From Nitrospirota bacterium (GTDB taxonomy: Bacteria > Nitrospirota > Thermodesulfovibrionia > Thermodesulfovibrionales > JdFR-85), in contig WGER01000031.1 of assembly GCA_015492645.1 (NCBI GenBank), positions 35,685 through 99,684 on the forward strand: DNA of 64,000 nt, read 5' to 3'. The notes under the pieces were generated by a model that saw only the letters and a program-made list of their open reading frames with translations, ran no database searches and was not told the origin of the DNA. Numbering within the stretch: position 1 is the first letter of the stretch; every line of letters starts with the position of its first letter. The position numbers were made by a program, and so were the translations under genes. Of this stretch, positions 53,522 through 60,229 are shown piece by piece.

Positions 53522-54920
53522 GGAGATATTTCCCCAGAAGACCTCCCGTAGTCAGATAAACTACTGGCAGCCTCTGGGGACCCTCTATGTGGCGGCGATG
53601 CTTGAGAGGGAGGGGCATGAGGTCGTCTTCTTAAACGGCGCCTTTATGACAGAGGAGGAGATATTGAAGCACCTCTTAGACTTCCGCCCCCACCTCATCG
53701 GCCTCTACAGCACCACCTTCGGCTGGCCAGGTGCCAGAGGTATGGCATCCCTGCTCAGAGTACATTTCAGAGATGCCTTTATCGTGGTCGGAGGTCCGTA
53801 CCCAACCGCAGCAGGAAGGAGGTGTCTTGAGGAGTCTGATGCCTTGGATGCGGTTGTCTGCGGTGAGGCCGAGTATCCTATGGCAATGCTCTCCAGGTGT
53901 CTTGAGGAAGACAGAGACCTCCATAGGGTAAAGGGCCTGATCTGGAGACATGCAGATGGGATCGTCGAGAACCCCCCTGCAGAACTTCCGGAGGATCTGG
54001 ACTCACTGCCACTGCCTGCAAGGCATCTCCTGGGAGAGCCCGAACGGTATCTGCCACCTCCTGCCACATACAGACGAAAACCCGTAGCAGTGGTGATCAC
54101 CTCAAGGGGGTGTAACCGGAGGTGTATATTCTGCTTCCAGATGGACCCCAGAAGGAGGGTCCGATACAGGAGTATTGATAATGTGATTGATGAATTAAAA
54201 CTCCTGAAGACCCAGGGCTACAGGGAGATAAAGTTCATTGACGATTCCTTTGCGCACGACCGGCAGAGGGCATTGGAACTCGCCCGGAGAATGAAGGCTG
54301 AAAGGCTGGACTTCACATGGTTCTGCTCACTCTGTGCCCACCAGGTGGACAGAGAACTCATACGGGCCTTTCGTGATGCAGGCTGCTGGGCAGTGCTTAT
54401 AGGTGGTGAGAGCGGCGTGCAACGTAATCTCAATGCCCTCCGAAAGGGTATCACTGTGGAACAGATAAAGAGGGCTGTAAGGATGGCCAAAGAGGAGGGC
54501 CTGGTGGTTCATGTGCCCTTTCTGATAGGTATCCCTGGACAGACCAGGGAAGATATACTCCGTACAGTAGAGTTTGCCTGCGAGATTGACCCGGATATTG
54601 TGAACTTTCACTGTCTCACACCATTCCCTGGTACAGAACTCTATGAAAGGGCAAGTGAATTTGGCAGTCTATCGGAAAACCTCCAGGACTACACCTATCA
54701 GGGAGCGGCCTTTGTACCCAATAGCCTTACACGGGAGGAGATGTTCAGACTCAGGCAGTATGCCTTCAGGAGGTTCTACAGCAGGCCCAGGTACCTCCTG
54801 AGGAGGCTTCTCATGATAAGAAACCTCAATGACCTGAGGGCCTCAATAAGGGGACTTCAAAGCCTGCTCGGCCTCTTTTCCGACCCCCTGGCACTCATGA
54901 GGAGAGAGGGCCTCCGTTGA
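53484..54920 (+). CDS. B12-binding radical SAM protein
   Basis: 478 aa. An N-terminal cobalamin-binding-like domain (YWQPLGTLYVAAMLEREGHEV, FIVVGGPYPTAAGRRCLE) and a radical SAM domain with the CxxxCxxC motif CNRRCIFCFQMD, then a C-terminal helical region. Methyltransferase or cyclase chemistry on a natural product, lipid or tRNA is typical of this family. The substrate is unknown. Its last 78 nt overlap the end of the opposite-strand gene. Confidence 0.9.
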   Translation: MRCALVIPSWRPEEIFPQKTSRSQINYWQPLGTLYVAAMLEREGHEVVFLNGAFMTEEEILKHLLDFRPHLIGLYSTTFGWPGARGMASLLRVHFRDAFIVVGGPYPTAAGRRCLEESDALDAVVCGEAEYPMAMLSRCLEEDRDLHRVKGLIWRHADGIVENPPAELPEDLDSLPLPARHLLGEPERYLPPPATYRRKPVAVVITSRGCNRRCIFCFQMDPRRRVRYRSIDNVIDELKLLKTQGYREIKFIDDSFAHDRQRALELARRMKAERLDFTWFCSLCAHQVDRELIRAFRDAGCWAVLIGGESGVQRNLNALRKGITVEQIKRAVRMAKEEGLVVHVPFLIGIPGQTREDILRTVEFACEIDPDIVNFHCLTPFPGTELYERASEFGSLSENLQDYTYQGAAFVPNSLTREEMFRLRQYAFRRFYSRPRYLLRRLLMIRNLNDLRASIRGLQSLLGLFSDPLALMRREGLR

Positions 54921-55991
54921 AGGGACTCTCCGATCCCCTTTCCAGGCTCTCTTAAGGTGCAGATACTCCTTCAGCAGGAGGGGATAGCAGAGAGGCGTAG
55001 AAAGGATATTCATCATGAGATTACACTCATGGGTACACTCGCATTTGCCGAGTTTCTGGAGGATGTCCCTGGTGAGAGATGTCCTCAACACTCCTGAGAG
55101 ATCGAAGTTCTCTGCCCTCAGGTTCCCAAGTTTCAGATGAAAGGCCTCACAGGGAAAGACATCGGCATCCTCTGTGATCACCACACTGAGTCTGCCTGCC
55201 GTGCAACTCACAGGTAAGGGCTTCCCCCTGATCACCCTCTCGATGAACCTCTCCCGGAGCCTGTCCTGAGCTGCCTTCAGGGCACCACCAGAAAACCCGT
55301 AACACTGCTTAAGGGACTTCTCTCGGAGGAGATCCATCGCCCGGCGATACTCATCAGGCCCGATTCCCATCTCTTGAAAGGCCCGCCCTCTTACCAACGA
55401 AAGGGTATGGACCTCCACATCAGGCAGAGAGTTAACAAACTCAATAACCTGCCCTATCTCCGTTATATTTTCTGACAAAAGAACAGTATTTATCCCCAAC
55501 CTGAGGTTAGGGCTGTACCTCTTCAACCTGCCTAAAAGAGATACCGTCTTCAACGCCTTTTCAAAGGCTCCTTTCACACCCCTGAGGCTGTCGTGTTCCT
55601 CTCCTATGGCATCCAGAGAGACCTTTACCACCACAACGGATTCTCTGCAGGTCCTGGCAATCTCTTCAGTGAACCCTGCCAGCCTTTCAGGCATGAGGCC
55701 ATTAGTGGAGAGAAGGATGAATGCCGGCTTTGTATGCCTGTAGAAGACCCTGCATATGTCTGGAAGATCGTCCCTGAGAGAGACTTCACCTCCTGAGAGG
55801 GCAAACCAGAGGAGGCGTGGTGTCCCACCTGCAATCCTTTCGATCTCTTCCAGGCTGAGTTCCTCCGATGACCCGTTGGTCTTATAGAAACAGAAACCGC
55901 ACCTGGCATTACACCTTGAGGTAACAAAGTAGGTGAGATGGAGAGGTCTTCTCTTCAGCAGCAGAGCAGGAAAGTGTCTCAGGTAACCCAT
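54843..55991 (-). CDS. Radical SAM/SPASM-type protein
   Basis: 382 aa from ATG 55991, which lies 13 nt inside the glycosyltransferase end; a longer frame upstream is antisense-like and rejected. CxxxCxxC in SRCNARCGFCFYK, LSGGEVSLRDDLP, LSTNGLMPERL, and C-terminal auxiliary cysteines (CTAGRLSVVITEDADVFPCEAF, CECTHEC) that suggest a second iron-sulfur cluster. Substrate unknown; it may modify a peptide or sugar. Confidence 0.9.
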   Translation of the reverse strand: MGYLRHFPALLLKRRPLHLTYFVTSRCNARCGFCFYKTNGSSEELSLEEIERIAGGTPRLLWFALSGGEVSLRDDLPDICRVFYRHTKPAFILLSTNGLMPERLAGFTEEIARTCRESVVVVKVSLDAIGEEHDSLRGVKGAFEKALKTVSLLGRLKRYSPNLRLGINTVLLSENITEIGQVIEFVNSLPDVEVHTLSLVRGRAFQEMGIGPDEYRRAMDLLREKSLKQCYGFSGGALKAAQDRLRERFIERVIRGKPLPVSCTAGRLSVVITEDADVFPCEAFHLKLGNLRAENFDLSGVLRTSLTRDILQKLGKCECTHECNLMMNILSTPLCYPLLLKEYLHLKRAWKGDRRVPSTEALSPHECQGVGKEAEQALKSPY

Positions 55992-56983
55992 CTTGCCACC
56001 CTGATGGGGTTGCCTGTTAACCTGTAATACATATACCTGAAAAGACCCGATAACCCGCCAACTAAGACGGGCAGGGGATACACAAAGAGGAAGTACAGAC
56101 CTGCTGTCAGGAGAACCCTCATGCCTCCTTCCCTGAAAAAGGTCCTCAGGAGATGCCTGCTTATGAATAGACAGAGTAGAAACAGTAACAAAGGAATCAG
56201 CAGGCAGGTTGGGTTTACCATACCTGCTATGGTGGTTGCCAGAGAAAGGGCCCATCCTGCAGATACCGCCTTTAACTCATGGGAGGCGGTACCTGAGTCC
56301 ACCAGGAGGTCTCCCCTCTGAAGGGAGTATATACTCCAGTAGTGTGACTTTCTCACTGCATTCCTCATACTTTTTAAAAGGTCATATCCAAAATAGTGCC
56401 TCACCTGTAGTGCAGGCTCAAGGATGAGGTTGAATCCAGATTTTCTCGCCCTGTGGCTGAATTCCACGTCCTCAAGTATAGGAAAGAGGTCATCCCTGAA
56501 TCCTCCAAGTTTCAGAAAGTCTTCTCTATGAATAAAGAGGGCATGGGTTGCAATGTAGTCTGGCTCTTGGGCCCTCTTTATTTCAGAGTAATAAATGAAG
56601 AGGCTCTGGAAGACAGAAAAGAGACCCCTGTCCTGAGGCAGTGGGGTATAGGTTCCCCCCAGGATTACACCCCTGCCGAGGCTCCGGAGCATCTCCGCAC
56701 CTTTGAGGACTGTCTCTGGCTCAACAAGGCAGTCAGCATCAGTAAAGAAGAGGATATCCCCTCTTGAATACCCTGCCCCGAGGTTTCTACAATATGAGGC
56801 ACCCCTCTGTCTCTTCAGACCTATTAATTTACACCTGTAGGTAGAAATCACCTCAATAGATCGATCTTCAGAGGCGTCATCCACTACCACCACCTCGAGG
56901 TTCTCGTCTCCGGTCAGTGCATCAAGAAGTGCACCAATAGTTTTTGACCCATTTCTGTTAGGAATGATTACTGATACCTTCAA
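55979..56983 (-). CDS. Family 2 glycosyltransferase with membrane tail
   Basis: 334 aa from TTG 56983, overlapping the preceding stop as TTGA with AAAGGA upstream. GT-A start VSVIIPNRNGSKTIGALL, EVVVVDDASEDRS, catalytic DAD in ILFFTDADCLVEP, and LPILEDVEFSHRARKSGF. The C-terminus has several membrane helices. It transfers a nucleotide-sugar unit to a lipid or glycan at the inner membrane. Operon with the radical SAM/SPASM gene. Confidence 0.9.
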   Translation of the reverse strand: MKVSVIIPNRNGSKTIGALLDALTGDENLEVVVVDDASEDRSIEVISTYRCKLIGLKRQRGASYCRNLGAGYSRGDILFFTDADCLVEPETVLKGAEMLRSLGRGVILGGTYTPLPQDRGLFSVFQSLFIYYSEIKRAQEPDYIATHALFIHREDFLKLGGFRDDLFPILEDVEFSHRARKSGFNLILEPALQVRHYFGYDLLKSMRNAVRKSHYWSIYSLQRGDLLVDSGTASHELKAVSAGWALSLATTIAGMVNPTCLLIPLLLFLLCLFISRHLLRTFFREGGMRVLLTAGLYFLFVYPLPVLVGGLSGLFRYMYYRLTGNPIRVARWVT

Positions 56984-57180
56984 GGCAGCCTTTCCTTTAT
57001 CTGTGATATGAGTTCCTCGAGAGGGATCTTCTTCTCCTTTGACACCTTTATCAGGGGCCATTGGTAGGAGGAATCGTGGCCATACTCACAACCGCAGAGG
57101 CCAAGTGAAAGGAAGTAATCCATCAATTCTGGATACTCCCTCAGGAGTTCTGCCACTCGTGTCTTTCCTGAAATCTCCAT
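56980..57180 (-). CDS. DUF1858-like small protein
   Basis: 66 aa from ATG 57180; an alternative GTG at 57234 overlaps a hairpin. RVAELLREYPELMDYFLSLGL, CGCEYG and PLIKVSKEKKIPLEELISQI match the short DUF1858/ScdA-N-type helical domain with a conserved Cys. Such domains occur alone or fused to redox proteins. It follows the exported rhodanese. No good ribosome site is seen. Confidence 0.65.
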   Translation of the reverse strand: MEISGKTRVAELLREYPELMDYFLSLGLCGCEYGHDSSYQWPLIKVSKEKKIPLEELISQIKERLP

Positions 57181-57208
57181 TTTTATGTTTTTAATGTCAT
57201 TTTTATCA

Positions 57209-57237
57209 GGTGTGGAGGAGGTCACCCCCTCCACACC
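57209..57237 (-). terminator. Hairpin after the rhodanese gene
   Basis: GGTGTGGAGG (57209-57218) and CCTCCACACC (57228-57237), 10-bp stem. On the minus strand it follows the rhodanese stop by about 10 nt, but no T-run follows. It may only partly separate the rhodanese from the downstream genes. Confidence 0.6.
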
Positions 57238-57246
57238 CCTACTTTT

Positions 57247-58281
57247 TTACTTCTTTTTTCCCTTCAGTTGCTTCTCCAGTTTTTCCACCTTCTTCTTGAG
57301 TTTCTTCAGGGTCTTGTTCACCTTTGCAAAGTTGTAGTACTGTGGACCATTAGGTGCCTCTATCGGGAAGTTCTCAAGGGCTGAACCCCAGACCCTCCAT
57401 GATTCATCCCAGTTGGCGGGGTCCTTGAAACCGAGCAGCCTCAGTTGGAAGTATGTGAGTGTTGAACGGGTACCTGTCTGGCAGTAGGCGATGGTCCTTT
57501 TGTTCTTGTCGAGTTTGGCAAATGCCTTGGAGACCACATCAGGATCAAGTACAGGTATGGGTTTTGGTTTTCCTGTCTTTGGATCCTTCTTCTTTGGTAG
57601 GGTATCAAGGTGAGAGACATTAATCGTTACATTGGGCACATGACCACATCTGAGGGCCCTGCAGTCCTTACCGATGAACTCCTTATGTGTCCTGGAGTCA
57701 ATCAACTGTACCCCCTTCTTCTTCCCGAGGGCAATGTCCAGTATCTCAGAGGTCTCTGCATAGATGCTGTTTCTGATCTTTTTGACCTTAAAGGTTGCAG
57801 GTTTGGGCTTTGTGATCTCCTTTGTAAGCCTGTATCCAGCCTTACGCCATGCCTCTATCCCGCCATTCAGGACATGGACCTTGTCATGGCCGAGATACTC
57901 CATCACCCAGAACCCCACGGTCGCATCAGGCAGGTCCTTCAGATCACCATAATAAAAGACCACATGTGTGTCATTACTGATCCCGACCTTACTGAAGAGT
58001 TTCTCGTACTTGCTCACATCCCGCCAGACCCTTGATGTTGGGTCCCTCAGGACCTTCTTACACCTATTGCCCAGGCTGATGGCACCAGGGATATGTCCCT
58101 GGAGATACTTCTTGAGGTCCCGGCAGTCCACCACGACCCAGTCAGGCTTGCCTATCTTGTCCTTCAGTTCTTCTGCACTCAGGAGCAACTGTGGATTGGC
58201 CCATTGAGCCGCTAAAAGGGTACCAAAAGAACCGAGAACGAAGACCACAGCCACCAGGACTGTTACTAACCTGTGTCTCAT
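57247..58281 (-). CDS. Exported tandem-domain sulfurtransferase (rhodanese)
   Basis: 344 aa. Signal peptide (LVTVLVAVVFVLGSFGTLLAAQWA), so it acts outside the cytoplasm. Two rhodanese domains: the first (VVVDCRDLKKYLQGHIPGAISL) lacks a catalytic loop of the usual kind, the second ends in the active loop AYCQTGTRSTL with the nucleophile Cys. The last roughly 30 residues are a Lys-rich coiled coil (KTLKKLKKKVEKLEKQLKGKKK). It probably handles thiosulfate or polysulfide. Sigma-54 promoter upstream. Confidence 0.93.
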   Translation of the reverse strand: MRHRLVTVLVAVVFVLGSFGTLLAAQWANPQLLLSAEELKDKIGKPDWVVVDCRDLKKYLQGHIPGAISLGNRCKKVLRDPTSRVWRDVSKYEKLFSKVGISNDTHVVFYYGDLKDLPDATVGFWVMEYLGHDKVHVLNGGIEAWRKAGYRLTKEITKPKPATFKVKKIRNSIYAETSEILDIALGKKKGVQLIDSRTHKEFIGKDCRALRCGHVPNVTINVSHLDTLPKKKDPKTGKPKPIPVLDPDVVSKAFAKLDKNKRTIAYCQTGTRSTLTYFQLRLLGFKDPANWDESWRVWGSALENFPIEAPNGPQYYNFAKVNKTLKKLKKKVEKLEKQLKGKKK

Positions 58282-58334
58282 CGCCTCTTACCTCCCATTT
58301 TTGTTTTTGGCTACCAAGTAGCCTGAAATAATTA

Positions 58335-58350
58335 AGCAAAAGACATACCA
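58335..58350 (-). promoter_or_regulatory. Sigma-54 promoter of the rhodanese gene
   Basis: On the minus strand TGGTAT-GTCTT-TTGCT, with GG and GC correctly spaced. Expected start near 58324, so the mRNA would begin with the hairpin GGCTAC-TTG-GTAGCC (58323-58309), 42 nt before the ATG. Confidence 0.72.
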
Positions 58351-58389
58351 ACACCAAGGGTATCTTTTTCAGGACCGAAGAGAGGATTC

Positions 58390-58437
58390 TGTCCAGAAGA
58401 GGACAACCCCTCCCCCCCTGGAGTGCCTTTTGGGACA
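58390..58437. promoter_or_regulatory. Tandem TGTCC-N6-GGACA operators upstream of the rhodanese
   Basis: Proximal TGTCCAGAAGAGGACA (58390-58405) matches 10 of 10. The distal copy (58422-58437), read on the minus strand as TGTCCCAAAAGGCACT, matches 8 of 10. Centres 32 bp apart; the proximal copy lies 39 nt from the sigma-54 promoter. The rest of the gap up to nhaA (58440-58556) holds only a small TTGAC/GTCAA hairpin near 58517. Confidence 0.72.
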
Positions 58438-58556
58438 GATCAGTGTTACCGCTTCCTGAACATCCTTCTTCAAATGTCACCTGAGGTAGGGCCCATCCCC
58501 CGGAGATTTTTGTTGATTGACTTTCGGTCAAAAACAATAATTTTGTAACTCTGGGG

Positions 58557-59909
58557 TTATCTGGAGTTTTTTGAGAGAAGATAGAGGATCGAGATGCCCA
58601 ATATACCTGACAGGAGAGAGGCCGTGAGGATCCCGAATTTTGCCTCCTCAACAAGGTTATATTCCTTGAATGAAAGGGTGGCGATGAAGAGAGACATGGT
58701 GAATCCGATCCCACCCAGCACCGCAGCACCAAGGATATGCCCCCATCTCACCTTATAGGGTAGTTCTGACAAGCCTGTCTTCACAGCAAGCCACGTAAAG
58801 AAGGTTATCCCCACCGGCTTGCCTACAAGGAGTCCGAGTATTATTCCCATCTCCACTCTTGAGTCAATGAGACGGGACAGACTCACCCCTTCTAAGGAGA
58901 CCCCTCCGTTGGCAAGCGCAAAGAGTGGTATTACCAGGAAGGCCACCCATGGATGGAGGGCATGTTCCAGTCTCTGTAGAGGAGTCTCCACATGATGACA
59001 GGCCACCTCTATTGATTGGACCGCATTCAGGTGCTCCTGATTCAGCAGGATAGACTCACCACATCCGTTGGGTGGACATTGAAACCTGCTCAGATAGTAG
59101 CCCACTTCTTCCAGGAACCTGTCTGTATTGTACTTGCCTCTGGCAGGAATAAAGAAGGCCACCAGTATGCCCGCCACCGTGGAGTGGACACCTGAGCCCA
59201 GCACAGCGAACCAGAGCAGAATACCCATTAATGTATAAAAGAGGGTACTCCTCACCCAGAAGTAACTGGCAACACCTATCACAGCGAGTATGAGGATGCT
59301 CAGAAGGAGATAGTCCACGGCTATCTGCTCGGTGTAGAAGAGGGCTATAACCAGGACAGCGCCCATATCGTCTGCAATCGCAAAGGCGGACAGAAAAACC
59401 CTCAGTCCTGCGGGTACCCTCTGTCCAAGGATGTAGAGTATTCCCAGTGCAAAAGCGATATCTGTAGCCATCGGTATTCCCCACCCTCCAGAGGTCTCTC
59501 TTCCGAAGTTCAGGGAGTAGTAGATGAGGGCAGGCAGTATCATGCCACCCAGGGCTGCGCTGACGGGCAGGAGGGCCTTCTTTCTTGTAGACAACTCTCC
59601 CACAAGGACTTCTCTCTTTATCTCCAGCCCCACCACGAAAAAGAAGAAACACATTATCGCCTCATTTATCCATTCCCTCAGGCTCAAACTGATGCTGAGG
59701 TCTCCAAGACTGATCGAAAGGCGAGTCTCCCAGAAGTGGGTATAGGTCTCTCCAGCAGGTGAATTTGCCCACACAATCGCCACGACTGTGGCCACAATAA
59801 GCAGGATGCTACTTGAGGCCTCGTTCTTGAAGAAACGGTGAAACGGGAGGACCAGTTGCGGCGTCACTTCCCTCCTTTTGGGGATGAGTCTTTTAACAGA
59901 CACTCTCAT
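58557..59909 (-). CDS. nhaA: NhaA-type Na+/H+ antiporter
   Basis: 450 aa, about 11-12 membrane helices. FFFVVGLEIKREVLVGEL, the ion-binding segment GWGIPMATDIAFALGIL with its Asp, FAIADDMGAVLVIALFYT with the paired Asp residues, and VGKPVGITFFTWLAV are typical of NhaA. It exports Na+ in exchange for protons. Single gene; the same-strand rhodanese downstream has its own promoter. Confidence 0.95.
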   Translation of the reverse strand: MRVSVKRLIPKRREVTPQLVLPFHRFFKNEASSSILLIVATVVAIVWANSPAGETYTHFWETRLSISLGDLSISLSLREWINEAIMCFFFFVVGLEIKREVLVGELSTRKKALLPVSAALGGMILPALIYYSLNFGRETSGGWGIPMATDIAFALGILYILGQRVPAGLRVFLSAFAIADDMGAVLVIALFYTEQIAVDYLLLSILILAVIGVASYFWVRSTLFYTLMGILLWFAVLGSGVHSTVAGILVAFFIPARGKYNTDRFLEEVGYYLSRFQCPPNGCGESILLNQEHLNAVQSIEVACHHVETPLQRLEHALHPWVAFLVIPLFALANGGVSLEGVSLSRLIDSRVEMGIILGLLVGKPVGITFFTWLAVKTGLSELPYKVRWGHILGAAVLGGIGFTMSLFIATLSFKEYNLVEEAKFGILTASLLSGILGISILYLLSKNSR

Positions 59910-60229
59910 GGTTAATTATAAAAATAAAGGATGTTACAATGCCATATTCAGCAACTTCCCGGATTTGTCTATTAAGTTTGCATTAAAGATATCGTAAGCG
60001 ACATAGCTCCACACAAAATCAGAGGTTTTGTGTGGCAGAGTTGAGGAATCTGTAATTTTCCCGAAACCTTCCGGATACCTTTGAAAAAGGCCTTTTACTA
60101 TCATAAATTCTGGACTGACGCAGTTTAATCTTGTCTTGCTGAACAGGTTAGTCTCCTACAATATCTGACTATAAATCGCTTGAGGCATACTGTCCTGTAT
60201 TAACTTGTTTTGAGGAGATGTAGTTTCTG
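59910..60229. other. 320-nt gap with palindrome copy D and degenerate repeat modules
   Basis: No gene seen. It contains palindrome copy D, then modules also found in MITE-like copy 2: ATACCTTTGAAAAA (60074), GGACTGAC...CTGAACAGGTTAGTCT (about 60113-60153) and TGAGGCATAC (60181). The palindrome comes first here but third in copy 2. No obvious nhaA promoter stands out. Confidence 0.65.
60009..60035. repeat. Dispersed palindrome, copy D
   Basis: CCACACAAAATC (60009-60020), AGA, GGTTTTGTGTGG (60024-60035). Twelve paired positions with one G-T wobble. Both arms shift together relative to copies A and B. Confidence 0.85.

Noticed and set aside
55992..56255. N-terminal extension of the SPASM radical SAM gene
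   Set aside because: It runs through the glycosyltransferase coding region and shows no conserved features; ATG 55991 precedes the recognisable domain and has GGTGG upstream.
58440..58556. Possible riboswitch upstream of the rhodanese (GGGGGATGGGCCCTACC and nearby hairpins)
   Set aside because: I could not match it to a known class, and it lies upstream of the predicted sigma-54 start, so it would not be in that transcript.
59056..59652. 198-codon open frame overlapping nhaA on the same strand in another frame
   Set aside because: nhaA is clearly the coding frame; the alternative has Arg/Gly/Cys-rich composition typical of a shadow frame.
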